Shown here piece after piece: positions 33,314 to 42,477 of a stretch of DNA of 64,000 nt. Under the pieces are notes generated by a model. That model was not told the DNA's origin. It worked only from the letters and a program-made list of their open reading frames with translations, and ran no database searches. Positions within the stretch are counted from its first letter, which is position 1; every line of letters begins with the position of its first letter. The DNA is from Thermococcus henrietii (GTDB taxonomy: Archaea > Methanobacteriota_B > Thermococci > Thermococcales > Thermococcaceae), in NCBI RefSeq assembly GCF_900198835.1, contig NZ_LT900021.1, positions 1,488,001-1,552,000 on the forward strand, given 5' to 3'. The position numbers and the translations under genes are program-made.

Positions 33314-35842
33314 ATGAGTGGACGGCTGACCGAGGCGGTGAAGATGCTCTTCGTAATCAGGCCCGGAAGGAAGAAGAACGAGCTTGAGGCCTTTTTCATC
33401 GAGAACGAGCCGGAGAAGCTTAGCGAGATGAGGAACCTGAAGGCCGAGCGGATATTCCGCCTCATAATGCGAGAGGGAAGGCTCTTCAAGGTCTTGGAGG
33501 GGAGCAACTACCGCAATCCAAAGGAGATTGAAAAACTCCTTCGCCAGGCGAGAATAGTCCTCGTAAACGCGGACGAGTGGGAGGACTACTTTAAGAGGAG
33601 GCTCCAGAACAAAAGAGTGGAAAAGGCCGAGCTGTGCCGTCTCTGCCTCCTTGAGGGCAGGATAACCGTCCTAACGCCCGGCAACAGGATAAAGTACCGG
33701 AACGAGTACATCTGCGAGCGCTGTGCGGAGGACGAACTTAAGAGGGAGCTCCGCTTTAGGTTCAACAGCATAGCGATGTTCGAGCAGGCTAAGAAACTCC
33801 TCGACAGGTTTAGGGACCTCGATAAGGTTTTGTATGCCTTCGACCCGCGCTTCGACCCGACGAAGCACCCGGAAGTTACCAAGTGGGACGAGCTGAAGGC
33901 GAAGCACGTCAAGGTCGAAAAGGTCAAGGTTGACGAGCTCCCGCTTCCGGAGAGGTTTAAGGAAGTTCTGAAGGCCGAGGGCGTGAAGGAGCTCCTCCCC
34001 GTTCAGAGTCTGGCCGTCAAGAACGGCCTCCTTGAGGGGGAGAACCTCCTCGTCGTTTCCGCGACTGCGAGCGGTAAAACGCTAATCGGTGAGCTGGCAG
34101 GGGTTCCCAAGGCGATGAAAGGCAAAAAGCTCCTCTTCTTGGTTCCGCTCGTGGCCCTGGCAAACCAGAAGTACGAGGACTTCAGGAGGAGGTATTCGAA
34201 GCTCGGCCTCCGCGTTGCCATTCGCGTTGGAATGAGCCGTATAAAGACCCGGGACGAGCTCGTCGTTGTCGATACTGGAATCGACGCCGACATCATCGTG
34301 GGAACCTACGAGGGAATAGACTACCTCCTCCGCGCCGGAAGGAAGATAGGAAACGTTGGGACGATTGTTATAGACGAGATACACACGCTCGACGACGAGG
34401 AGCGCGGGCCGAGGCTCGACGGACTAATCGCGAGGCTGAGGAGGCTCTATCCAAAGGCCCAGTTCATAGGCCTTTCCGCAACCGTCGGGAATCCTGAGGA
34501 GCTGGCCAAGGAACTCGGCCTTAAACTGGTGCTCTACGACGAGAGGCCGGTTGATTTGGAAAGGCACATCATAATAGCGAGAAACGAGTCCGAGAAGTGG
34601 CGTCACATAGCCAACCTCTGCAGGGCTGAGGCGATGAGGAAGTCGAGGCAGGGCTACAAGGGGCAGACGATAGTCTTCACGTTCTCAAGGAAGCGCACGC
34701 ACGAGCTTTCGGCCTATTTAACGAGCAAGGGGCTCCGCGCGAAGCCCTACCACTCCGGTTTGCCCTACAAGCAGAGAAAGCTCACCGAGATGGAGTTCTT
34801 AGCTCAAAGGCTCGACGTCGTTGTCACAACCGCGGCATTGGGGGCGGGCGTGGACTTTCCAGCGAGCCAAGTCATCTTCGAGAGCCTCGCGATGGGTAAC
34901 AAGTGGTTAACCGTCAGGGAGTTCCACCAGATGCTTGGAAGGGCAGGAAGGCCCCTCTACCACGAGAAGGGAAAAGTTTACCTAATAGTCGAGCCCGGGC
35001 GAAAGTATTCTGCCCAGATGGAGGGGACCGAGGAAGAAATAGCTTTCAAGCTCCTTACCGCGCCGATAGAGCCCGTAACTGTGGAGTGGAGCGACGAGCT
35101 TGAGCAGGACAACGTCCTCGCTCACTCCTGCGTCTTCAATCGGCTTGACGTTATCGAGGATGTTCAGGAGCGTTGCTTGGGGGCCAACCAGAGTGCCGAG
35201 AAGGTCTTGGAAAAGCTGGAGGAGTTCGAACTCGTGAGGCTCAAAAGGCCCCTCGTCGAGGTTACTCCTTACGGACGGGCAGTTAGCATGAGCTTTTTAC
35301 TGCCAAAGGAGGCGGAGTTCATAAGGAGGAACCTTCGGGAGAAGCCCGCGAGGTGGATTGCGCTCAAGCTTCACCCCTTCGAGAACCTCTACCTGAGTGG
35401 AACGCTCCAGCGGGAGCTTGAGGGGGCCGTGAGAGGCAGGATAAGCGCCAACGTCTTCTCGCCAAGCTTTGCCTCCATCTTGGAAGAGCTTGACAAGGTG
35501 ATTCCCGAGCTGAGTCCCAACTCCGCGGAGAGGCTGTTCACGATTTACCAGGAGTTCTTCATGTGCGGTGAGGAAGACTGCACCGAGTACGCGATGGAAA
35601 GGGTTGGAGACCTGATAATCGAGCTTCGTAGGAGCGGGAAGCATCCGACGCAGATAGCGGAGCACTTCAGGAAGGTTTACGGCCTCATCGTTTACCCGGG
35701 AGACGTCTTCACGTGGCTCGACGGCATCGTCAGGAAGCTTGAAGCGATAGAGAGAATCGCAAGGGTCTTCCGCGTGAGAAAGGCCGAGGAAGAGGCGAAG
35801 GTTCTTAGAAGGGAAATAGAAGAGGGGAGAACCCTCAGCTGA
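33314..35842 (+). CDS. DEAD/DEAH-box helicase, Ski2-like, with N-terminal zinc finger
   Basis: The protein of about 842 residues has an N-terminal domain of some 220 residues with a CRLC...CERC zinc finger, then a superfamily 2 helicase core: Q-motif-like [13 protein letters not shown], Walker [14 protein letters not shown] box VIDEIHTLD, motif [12 protein letters not shown] and motif [11 protein letters not shown]. The C-terminal part resembles the winged-helix/ratchet region of Hel308/Ski2 helicases. It probably remodels RNA or branched DNA; the archaeal subfamily carries an uncharacterised N-terminal domain (DUF5814-like, low certainty). ATG 33314 or GTG 33311 both fit. Confidence 0.88.
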   Translation: MSGRLTEAVKMLFVIRPGRKKNELEAFFIENEPEKLSEMRNLKAERIFRLIMREGRLFKVLEGSNYRNPKEIEKLLRQARIVLVNADEWEDYFKRRLQNKRVEKAELCRLCLLEGRITVLTPGNRIKYRNEYICERCAEDELKRELRFRFNSIAMFEQAKKLLDRFRDLDKVLYAFDPRFDPTKHPEVTKWDELKAKHVKVEKVKVDELPLPERFKEVLKAEGVKELLPVQSLAVKNGLLEGENLLVVSATASGKTLIGELAGVPKAMKGKKLLFLVPLVALANQKYEDFRRRYSKLGLRVAIRVGMSRIKTRDELVVVDTGIDADIIVGTYEGIDYLLRAGRKIGNVGTIVIDEIHTLDDEERGPRLDGLIARLRRLYPKAQFIGLSATVGNPEELAKELGLKLVLYDERPVDLERHIIIARNESEKWRHIANLCRAEAMRKSRQGYKGQTIVFTFSRKRTHELSAYLTSKGLRAKPYHSGLPYKQRKLTEMEFLAQRLDVVVTTAALGAGVDFPASQVIFESLAMGNKWLTVREFHQMLGRAGRPLYHEKGKVYLIVEPGRKYSAQMEGTEEEIAFKLLTAPIEPVTVEWSDELEQDNVLAHSCVFNRLDVIEDVQERCLGANQSAEKVLEKLEEFELVRLKRPLVEVTPYGRAVSMSFLLPKEAEFIRRNLREKPARWIALKLHPFENLYLSGTLQRELEGAVRGRISANVFSPSFASILEELDKVIPELSPNSAERLFTIYQEFFMCGEEDCTEYAMERVGDLIIELRRSGKHPTQIAEHFRKVYGLIVYPGDVFTWLDGIVRKLEAIERIARVFRVRKAEEEAKVLRREIEEGRTLS

Positions 35843-37586
35843 GCCCGAGCTTTCCCTTTATCTTCTCCTTGAGGCCAACCTTGAAGGCGCTTATGATTGG
35901 AACCATCCGCTCCACTGCATCGTGTATCTCCGATGCAACCTTCTCGAGGTTCCGTATCAGGTTTTCCTGCTCCTCCATCGTTGAAGTAACTTCCTCCGTT
36001 GAGGCCGTCGTCTCTTCGGAGCTGGCCGCGAGGTTCTCCATCGCGCGGAGGGCCTTCTCTACCTCTTCCCTCGTCCGGAGTATGCTCTCCTTGACCTCCT
36101 CCATCTTTGGGGTGACCTCCTCTATGAGCGTTGCTATGTTGCCGAGGTACTCAACGGTTTCCTCAAGCCCCTTCGAGCTCTCTCCCACCACGGAGACGCT
36201 CTGGTCCGTGAGCCGTGAGGCCTCATCGATGCGCTCGGTTATCTGAACGATTATGTTCCTTATGTTGTCGGCCGCCTGCTTGCTCTCCTCCGCGAGGTCC
36301 CTTATCTCCTGGGCAACCACCGCGAATCCCCTTCCGGCTTCTCCAGCCCTCGCAGCCTCGATAGCCGCGTTCAACGCGAGCAAATTGGTCTGCTCCGCGA
36401 TGCTCGTTATGACGTCGGTTATGCTGACGATGTTCTTGCTCATCTCCTTGATGTTGTCAACAGCTTCCTTGACAAGCTCTATGGTGCGCTGGATTCCCGC
36501 TATCTGGCTGGCCGAGGCCCTGCTCCTCTCGCGTCCCTCGTTCGCTATCTCCACGACTTCCCTCATCGAGACCTCGAACTCCTCCATGGCCTTGACGCTC
36601 TCCCCGCTGATTTCCTCAACGTAGCGCATTCCCTCGGTTATCTCGTTGATGTTCTCCTGCTGTCTCTGCGCCTCGACCGCTATCTGCCGTATCGCCTCGG
36701 TTCCCTGGGCGACGAGGTTAACGCCCTCGCGGGACATCTCAAGTAACCTCTGGGAGCTGTCCTCAAGCCTCTCAGTCGTCTCCTTCAGCGTGCCGAGCAT
36801 CTCAATGAGCCTCTTCCTGAAGGTCTCGAGGGCCTGGTGGAGCTTCGCGAACTCGCCCTTGCCCTCAGGCAGGCTAACGGACAGGTTCCCCTCGGATAGC
36901 TCCGTGATGTAGCTTATCAGGATGTCAAGCTCGCGCTGGAGCTCATCGCGCTTTCTCTCGCTCTCCTCGTGGACGCCGATAAACTCAGACGTAATGTTTC
37001 CGAGGTAGCGGAGGAGGAGAACCGCGATAACGACGCTGAGAACGAGCATAACTATGAGATAGTACTCAAGGTAGGTCATCTTCCTGCCGAAGGTCTCGCT
37101 GTAAAGGCCCACAGCGGTGTTCATCTCCGCCAGGAGCTGGTCGTTGTGAGTTATGATGTAGTTAAGCGCCTTCTTGAACTCGGGACTGTTGGGGTCGTCC
37201 TTGGCGACGATTTTGACGCTGGCGTAGAACGGCTCCCAGAGCTTCTCAACCTTTTCAAGCTGGTCGCGGACTTCTGGAGGTGCCGGGGGCACGTTCCACT
37301 CCTTGTCGTGAATGGGGGCTTTTCCACCGTAGAGGAGGGCCTTGAGGCATGTGTCAAAGAGCTCCGCGGTCGAGAGAAGGTCATCGCGGTAGGAGTCGTT
37401 CCCGAGGGCAACTATGAGGGCTTCCTTGGACATCTTCTGCGTGAGCATCCTTTGCCTGCCTGCGATGTCAATGACGATTCCGTCCGCCTTTGCCTTGCTC
37501 GCGTAGAGGAACACCCCTGCAACGGACACGACGTTGAGGATGAGCATCACTATAATCCCCAGCCGGACAACCCGCTCCATTCTCAT
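35835..37586 (-). CDS. Methyl-accepting chemotaxis protein with NarX/PilJ-like sensor
   Basis: The 583-residue transducer has two membrane helices (about 8-30 and 172-192) that enclose an extracellular helical domain. Right after the first helix is [18 protein letters not shown], the P-box-like motif of NarX/PilJ-type sensors. A HAMP-like linker leads to a long cytoplasmic coiled coil with the MCP hairpin tip [26 protein letters not shown] (given as its core, [19 protein letters not shown]). It signals to CheA/CheW; no other chemotaxis gene is in the window. It overlaps the convergent helicase gene by 8 bases. Confidence 0.92.
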   Translation of the reverse strand: MRMERVVRLGIIVMLILNVVSVAGVFLYASKAKADGIVIDIAGRQRMLTQKMSKEALIVALGNDSYRDDLLSTAELFDTCLKALLYGGKAPIHDKEWNVPPAPPEVRDQLEKVEKLWEPFYASVKIVAKDDPNSPEFKKALNYIITHNDQLLAEMNTAVGLYSETFGRKMTYLEYYLIVMLVLSVVIAVLLLRYLGNITSEFIGVHEESERKRDELQRELDILISYITELSEGNLSVSLPEGKGEFAKLHQALETFRKRLIEMLGTLKETTERLEDSSQRLLEMSREGVNLVAQGTEAIRQIAVEAQRQQENINEITEGMRYVEEISGESVKAMEEFEVSMREVVEIANEGRERSRASASQIAGIQRTIELVKEAVDNIKEMSKNIVSITDVITSIAEQTNLLALNAAIEAARAGEAGRGFAVVAQEIRDLAEESKQAADNIRNIIVQITERIDEASRLTDQSVSVVGESSKGLEETVEYLGNIATLIEEVTPKMEEVKESILRTREEVEKALRAMENLAASSEETTASTEEVTSTMEEQENLIRNLEKVASEIHDAVERMVPIISAFKVGLKEKIKGKLGLS

Positions 37587-37663
37587 GAGCGTTCCCCAAA
37601 ATTGTTACCTTTGGGAACTTAATTGGGTTTTGTGTAGGTGCGGATGTAGAAACAAAAGGAAAA

Positions 37664-38458
37664 TCAAACCTGCAGGACCATCTGGGCCGGGTCGCGGATT
37701 GCGGGACCGAGACCGATGATGTAGACCGCGAGGTACCAGAAGCGCCGCTCCTCCTCGTCCGGAACTAAGTACTTGAGAGCGTAGTAGACGACGACCAGAA
37801 TCAGGGTTATCCAAGGGTAGTAAACGAAGGCCCCGAACCAGTGAACGAGGTGGCTCTCAATCCAGTGGACCTCGTGGTAGTGGTAGTCGTGGATTCCAAC
37901 GACCGTTGAGCCCATATCATAGTAGTGAGCTAAAACCGCGTAGAGGTAGAGCTTATCGAAGGGCCTCCAGTGGTAGTAGGCTAAAACCACGGCCCAGCTT
38001 ATGAAGGTGTAAAGGAGCGTCAGCTCGTATGGGCGCCAGTTCTTGGCGTGGGTTACGAGCATGTAGTTCGCCCAGAGGGCCAGAACCGTTCCCCACCCGA
38101 TTGTAATCTTTGGGTAGGTTTTGAGCTTCGCATCGGCCACTATCGCAGGAACTATAAGGACAAAGGCCGTGAAGAATATTCCGGGGGTTAAAATAAGCGG
38201 ATTCTCGGGCAGGACGCCCCCATCAACGAGGGCCCTCACCGTTGCCCCAAAGACGACCATCGGCGTTACCGCCCAGAAGAGCCGCTCATCGACTCTAATT
38301 TTCAGGGGCTTTATTATGTAACGGTAGGAGTAAATGACCCCAAGACCGAAGAGGAAGGCGTAAACGAACGTGTTGACGGCGTTGTAGCCACTCCTAGTGA
38401 ACATTGGATGCCAGAATTCATTGTAGAAGAAATCCCACAGAGCCTTCTCGATGCCCAT
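37664..38458 (-). CDS. DUF63 family membrane protein
   Basis: The 264-residue protein has about seven membrane helices and the DUF63 features: the N-terminal FFYNEFWHPMFTRSGYNAVNTF, RALVDGG after the second helix, and a His-rich loop (HDYHYHEVHWIESHLVHWFG) that could bind metal. DUF63 proteins are archaeal and uncharacterised. ATG 38458 has GGTGG upstream; the frame continues open to 38551 without a better ribosome site. Confidence 0.85.
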   Translation of the reverse strand: MGIEKALWDFFYNEFWHPMFTRSGYNAVNTFVYAFLFGLGVIYSYRYIIKPLKIRVDERLFWAVTPMVVFGATVRALVDGGVLPENPLILTPGIFFTAFVLIVPAIVADAKLKTYPKITIGWGTVLALWANYMLVTHAKNWRPYELTLLYTFISWAVVLAYYHWRPFDKLYLYAVLAHYYDMGSTVVGIHDYHYHEVHWIESHLVHWFGAFVYYPWITLILVVVYYALKYLVPDEEERRFWYLAVYIIGLGPAIRDPAQMVLQV

Positions 38459-38549
38459 TTTAACCACCGGGGGTCGTTGGCGTCGAACCTTAAAGGCCTT
38501 TTGGAACAACTTATTAAGGTGAATGCCGTAGGTTGTATGAGGTGGTATC

Positions 38550-38963
38550 ACGTACGGTCATCCCGCTGGACCTGCACTTACGGGTCTCGGAACGCTTGCC
38601 CTCTTCGGCTTCCTCCTTGCCCTCTTCATAGCGGGGTTAATCCTGGCATTCAGCGCGAAGCTCGTTGGCATAAGGGACGCGTCCATAGTCGGCGCAATGG
38701 TCGCTATAGTGGGGGGAGGAATCCTCGGCGCGATAGTGGGCGGAATAGTGGCGCTGGTGTTCTCAATCGCGGGCCCGATGGGAGTAGCGCTTGGCTGGCT
38801 CGCCTTCATGATTACGTACATCTGGGTCATCAAGGTGGTGTTCCACACCGACTGGCTCAGGGCGTTCCTGGCGTGGTTGATGGCGATAGTGGTTGAGCTA
38901 ATCATAGCCGGGTTCCTTGGCCTCATCGGGGTCGCTACCCTCGGTGTAATGTTACACCCCTGA
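38550..38963 (+). CDS. Small glycine/alanine-rich membrane protein with apparent ACG start
   Basis: The open frame encodes about 137 residues with three to four membrane helices, several Gly-rich (IVGGGILGAIVGGIVAL). The frame is coding-like from about 38550, but the only in-frame ATG is 38697, inside the second helix. A strong GAGGTGG at 38539-38545 is followed, at normal spacing, by ACG TAC GGT at 38550. The expected ATG thus reads ACG. Either ACG is used as start or the start is mutated or misread. A stop at 38538-38540 excludes a longer start. No function is recognised. Confidence 0.65.
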   Translation, partial: TYGHPAGPALTGLGTLALFGFLLALFIAGLILAFSAKLVGIRDASIVGAMVAIVGGGILGAIVGGIVALVFSIAGPMGVALGWLAFMITYIWVIKVVFHTDWLRAFLAWLMAIVVELIIAGFLGLIGVATLGVMLHP

Positions 38964-39001
38964 GCGGAAAAGATAAATAGAACCTCCGTGAAGGATGAAC
39001 G

Positions 39002-39640
39002 ATGCCGGGCTTTTTCCAGCCAGTGGAGGAAATCAGCGGGATAAAACCCTTCGAGGGCTTCCCGGTCGAATTCAGCCGGGGCTCGCTGTCGGCCCTCGTA
39101 TCAACCGATGAGTTAGCCGGCTCGCTGTTCGTCCACACCCTCCTCGGCGAGGCGCTCAAGGCCGGAAAGGCCTACCACGTCGGGCCTAAGAGGGCATTTT
39201 CTCCCTCAATCCTGAGGGCCCTTGAAGTCGAGCCGTCCGCCCTATTATCGGCCAGCGTTTACAGCGCCGACGAACTCCTCCAGGCCCTCGATTACGTTGA
39301 AGACGGCTCAACGGTTCTCGTTTCCCAGTTTTCTGCACTAAGAGGCGTCTCCAGGGAAACCCTCCTGGAACTGAGAAGGAGGGCTGACGAGGGTTCGCTC
39401 ACGCTCGTCCTCCACCACGAAACCCTTACCTTCAACGAGCTCGACCTTCCGGGAGAATTTGCCCGGCTCTTCCTCCTACCGGAGCTCTTCGATTCTCTCC
39501 TCGTTCTAAGAACCAGCTCCTACCGCGGGCACTACAAGCTGAACGCCACCGTCCTCAAGGCCCCGCCCGAGCAGATAGCGAGCCTTGGAGACCACTCGAT
39601 TCCCGTTGACTCGCTCGTCAAGGTTATCACCGGTAGATGA
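39002..39640 (+). CDS. Protein of unknown function, possibly a degenerate RecA/KaiC-like fold
   Basis: The 212-residue protein alternates strands and helices (RGSLSALVSTDELAGSLFVH, GKAYHVGPKRAF, STVLVSQFSALRG, TLVLHHETL, SLLVLRTSSYRGHY) in an order that recalls RadA/KaiC-type ATPases, but no Walker A lysine loop is seen. This is a shape-based guess. A TATA-like AAGATAAATAG about 25 bases upstream suggests a leaderless transcript. It overlaps the convergent bioN-type gene by 14 bases. Confidence 0.65.
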   Translation: MPGFFQPVEEISGIKPFEGFPVEFSRGSLSALVSTDELAGSLFVHTLLGEALKAGKAYHVGPKRAFSPSILRALEVEPSALLSASVYSADELLQALDYVEDGSTVLVSQFSALRGVSRETLLELRRRADEGSLTLVLHHETLTFNELDLPGEFARLFLLPELFDSLLVLRTSSYRGHYKLNATVLKAPPEQIASLGDHSIPVDSLVKVITGR

Positions 39641-40388
39641 CGACGTGCCCGAAGCCGAGAGCAAAGCGGAGGTACAGGAGGGACGCGAAGCAGGCCATCA
39701 AGATTCCAAGGGCCAGGTAGTCCCTTCCCCTCATCGATACGTCCCGGTAGAAGGTTCTCCTCTTGCTCGCCCCGAAAGCCCTGCTCTCAAGGGCTATGCT
39801 GAGCTCGTGGGCCGTTTTGAGTGAGGCAACGATGAGGGGAATCAGGATTGGGACTGTCTTCAGGATTCTCTCCAAGAGGTTTCCCCTGTCGAGCTCGAGA
39901 CCGCGACTCCTCTGGGCGTCCATTATCGTGCCCGCAATGCCATAGAGAGTCGGGATGTAGCGGAGCGCTATCGTGAGGGTTAGGCCCAGTTCATAGGGAA
40001 GGCCGAGCCTGACGAAGCCAAGTATCAGCTCCCTCTGCCTCGTCGTCATCAGGAGCTGGAAGGTTATCAGTCCAAAACCGAGCAGGCGGAGCGAGAACGA
40101 GACGCCGAGCAGAAGGCCAGTGAGCCTCGGCTTGTAAACGAGTGGCCAGATTAGGACAGTTATGAAGACGATGAAGAGGAGAGGTTTGAGGAGTCTCAAC
40201 TGCTCGCCTATTCCGAGCTTTCCGAGCAGTCTGCCCGAGAGCAAGATGAGCAGGAACAGGGGGATGAGAACCTTCGGGTCGTTGAAAAGCATCAGAGAAG
40301 TTATCCCGATGAGCATCCCGATTATCTTGACGCGGGGGTCGAGCGAGTGCAGGAGCGAGTCCCTTTCGACGTAGAACTGGTAAATCAC
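39627..40388 (-). CDS. bioN: Energy-coupling factor transmembrane protein (EcfT/BioN-like)
   Basis: The 253-residue protein has about six membrane helices and the EcfT coupling motifs: ALESRAFGASKRRTF near residue 205 and AQRSRGLELDRGN near 160, both A-x-x-x-R-G/A-type helices that touch the ATPase. It joins the ATPase at 40385-41164 and the substrate protein BioY. It overlaps the ATPase gene by 4 bases (ATGA). The gene symbol follows from the biotin context. Confidence 0.9.
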   Translation of the reverse strand: MIYQFYVERDSLLHSLDPRVKIIGMLIGITSLMLFNDPKVLIPLFLLILLSGRLLGKLGIGEQLRLLKPLLFIVFITVLIWPLVYKPRLTGLLLGVSFSLRLLGFGLITFQLLMTTRQRELILGFVRLGLPYELGLTLTIALRYIPTLYGIAGTIMDAQRSRGLELDRGNLLERILKTVPILIPLIVASLKTAHELSIALESRAFGASKRRTFYRDVSMRGRDYLALGILMACFASLLYLRFALGFGHVVIYR

Positions 40389-41164
40389 TTCCTAACCCTC
40401 CCCGCAAGCTCCTCAACGCTTCTCACGAAGCCGGCGCCAAGTTTTTCCGCAAGGACGAGCAGTTCGGGCCTCTCAAGCCCGTGGCGCTCAAGGTCAAGGT
40501 TGAAGAACTCCTCAACCGGGCCATCGAAGGCCTTCTTCCCGTTCTCAAGGAGAACCACGCGCTCGGCGAGCTCGAGCACCAAATCCATGTCGTGGGTTAT
40601 GAGCAGAATCCCGTGGCCATCCTCGCGGAGCGATTTAATCGTCTCAACAACGCTCCTCTCAGCCTTCCAGTCGAGCCCCGTCGTCGGCTCGTCGAGGATT
40701 AGGTACTTCGGCCTCATCGCCAGAACGCAGGCTATAGCCAACCTCTGCTTCTCCCCACCGCTCAGGGAGTAGGGCGTTCTCTCCTCGAATCCCTCAAGGC
40801 CAACCGCTTCAAGGGCCCAGCGAACCCGCTCCTCGACTTCCGAATCATCCAGTCCAAGGTTCTTCGGCCCAAAGGCGACCTCCTTGAAGACCGTCTCCTC
40901 AAAAAACATGTGCTCGGGGTTCTGGAAGACGTAGCCGACCTTTCTGCTCAGTTCCGCTACCGTGTGCTCCCTCGTGTCCATCCCGTCAACGAGAACCCTT
41001 CCCTGGGTTGGCTTTAGAAGGCCGTTGAGGTGCTTGGCCAGCGTCGTCTTCCCGCTGCCGTTCGGGCCAACTAACGCAAGGATTTCCTCCCCAAAGGCTA
41101 GGTCTATCCCCTTGAGGACTTCCCGCCCGTTGTAGGCGAAGTGAAGGTTCTCCACCAGTATCAT
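40385..41164 (-). CDS. bioM: Energy-coupling factor ATPase (EcfA/BioM-like)
   Basis: The 259-residue ABC ATPase has Walker A GPNGSGKTTLAKH, Q-loop FQNPEHMFFEETV, signature LSGGEKQRLAIA and Walker B YLILDEPTTGLD. The Q-loop sequence with Pro-Glu-His is typical of ECF/CbiO ATPases. Only one ATPase gene is present, so it probably works as a homodimer. It overlaps birA by 4 bases upstream and bioN by 4 bases downstream. Confidence 0.92.
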   Translation of the reverse strand: MILVENLHFAYNGREVLKGIDLAFGEEILALVGPNGSGKTTLAKHLNGLLKPTQGRVLVDGMDTREHTVAELSRKVGYVFQNPEHMFFEETVFKEVAFGPKNLGLDDSEVEERVRWALEAVGLEGFEERTPYSLSGGEKQRLAIACVLAMRPKYLILDEPTTGLDWKAERSVVETIKSLREDGHGILLITHDMDLVLELAERVVLLENGKKAFDGPVEEFFNLDLERHGLERPELLVLAEKLGAGFVRSVEELAGRVRK

Positions 41165-41886
41165 CGCTCAGAGCTCCCCCGGACCCTTAAAAACCTTCTC
41201 AGACCATCCTCGACAGCAGGTAGCACCTTCCTCGCCACCTCAAGGAGCGAGACCTCTCCGAGCAGCATCCTGAGGGAGACGGCACCCTCCGGAACGGGGT
41301 TGTTCACGTTGAGGCCGACCCCCACGACGGCGCGTCTCACCTCCTCCATCTCGCCGGAGACCTCGACGAGGACTCCCCCGAGCTTCAGGTCTCCGACGTA
41401 GATTGCCTTTCCCACGGGTTCGGCGCCTACGCCGAGGTCGCTGAGGGCATCCAAGAGCGCCGAGAGCACAGACTTCAAAATCGAGCCGGTCTCGGAGAGG
41501 CGGAGCTCCGGCGAGACGGGCACGGAGAAGTACAGGCCGCCGGGAGGGGAGGGCCAGCGGCTACCCTTTCTCCCCCTTCCGGAACGCTGGGTCCCCGCAA
41601 CTGCGAAGGTCCAGTCACCCAGTTTCCACGCGACGTCCATCGTTGAAGCCGTCTCCGGGAGGTAGACGGAACTGACGGGTAGCTCCCACGGGTAAGGGAC
41701 GTCCGGTTTTCCCTCGAGGACGTAGCCCTTCCCGGTCGAGCGTATGGAGTAGCCGAGCTCCCTGAGCTCCCGCACGTGCTTCCAAACGGCAACGCGCGAG
41801 ATTCCGAATCTCTCAGCCAGTTCCTCCCCGGAAAGAGGGAATGGGCCGGCCAGAATCGCCCTCTTGACAGGGCTATCGCGAAGCAT
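41161..41886 (-). CDS. birA: Biotin-protein ligase with N-terminal DNA-binding domain (BirA)
   Basis: The protein of about 241 residues has a winged helix at the N-terminus (SGEELAERFGISRVAVWKHVRELRELGY) followed by the ligase domain with the biotinyl-AMP loop SGRGRKGSRWPS and KLGGVLVE. It attaches biotin to acceptor proteins and, as a bifunctional BirA, can repress biotin genes. It heads an operon with bioM and bioN and is divergent from bioY. ATG 41886 has a GGGAG-type site; GTG 41901 is an alternative start. Confidence 0.9.
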   Translation of the reverse strand: MLRDSPVKRAILAGPFPLSGEELAERFGISRVAVWKHVRELRELGYSIRSTGKGYVLEGKPDVPYPWELPVSSVYLPETASTMDVAWKLGDWTFAVAGTQRSGRGRKGSRWPSPPGGLYFSVPVSPELRLSETGSILKSVLSALLDALSDLGVGAEPVGKAIYVGDLKLGGVLVEVSGEMEEVRRAVVGVGLNVNNPVPEGAVSLRMLLGEVSLLEVARKVLPAVEDGLRRFLRVRGSSER

Positions 41887-41906
41887 TCTCTCCCTCGGCA
41901 CGGTGA

Positions 41907-41938
41907 TTCGTTAACCCAAATCTTTTAAAGATTAACGG
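41907..41938. promoter_or_regulatory. Shared birA/bioY promoter with candidate BirA operator
   Basis: The inverted arms CGTTAA (41909-41914) and TTAACG (41932-41937) lie 17 bases apart. Between them, TCTTTTAAAGA (41921-41931) is an almost symmetric TATA element that can serve both directions. Known BirA sites have GTTAACC-like half-sites about 15 bases apart, so this is a natural autorepression site. Confidence 0.6.
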
Positions 41939-41958
41939 AAGTGTCCGTCGGTGGTGGC

Positions 41959-42477
41959 ATGAAGGCGAGGGAAGTGTCTTTGACCGGGCTGTTCGTGGCG
42001 TTAACTGCTGTAAGCGCCCAGATTCAGGTTCCCCTTGGGCCCGTTCCCTTCACGCTTCAGGTCTTCACGGTCATCCTCTCCGGCATTTTGCTCGGTTCGA
42101 GGCTCGGCTTCACGAGTCAGGTCCTCTACGTCTTAGCGGGTGCCATCGGTTTTCCTGTCTTCGCCGGATTCGCCGGCGGTTTCGCCCACATCTACGGCCC
42201 GACTGGCGGTTACCTGCTTGCGTTCCCCATCGCCTCCCTCCTGGCCGGACTCTTCGCCGAGCGCTCGGAGAGGGTGGAAGTGTGGCTCCTCGGGTCAATC
42301 CTCGGAATCGGCGTGATTTACCTCCTCGGCTGGCTCAGGCTGGGCCTCTACCTCGGTGGCGACTTTGGAAAGGCCCTCGCCGTCGGAGTACTCCCGTTCG
42401 TTCCCTTCGACATAGCGAAGGCGGTCTTGGCCGTTGGGGTTGCAAAGGCCGTTAAAAGGGCTCTCCCCTGGCTTTGA
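41959..42477 (+). CDS. bioY: Biotin transporter substrate-binding subunit BioY
   Basis: The 172-residue membrane protein has about six helices and the BioY signature: LTAVSAQIQVPLGPVPFTLQ near the start and YVLAGAIGFPVFAGFAGG (with GPTGGYLLAFP) in the middle. It binds biotin and is energised by BioM/BioN encoded across the divergent promoter. GGTGGTGG lies before ATG 41959. Its end overlaps the convergent MobA-like gene by 26 bases. Confidence 0.93.
   Translation: MKAREVSLTGLFVALTAVSAQIQVPLGPVPFTLQVFTVILSGILLGSRLGFTSQVLYVLAGAIGFPVFAGFAGGFAHIYGPTGGYLLAFPIASLLAGLFAERSERVEVWLLGSILGIGVIYLLGWLRLGLYLGGDFGKALAVGVLPFVPFDIAKAVLAVGVAKAVKRALPWL

Noticed and set aside
39627-41164. Second ECF ATPase, as in cobalt/folate-type shared ECF modules
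   Set aside because: Only one ATPase gene is present between bioN and birA; the module looks like a dedicated biotin system.
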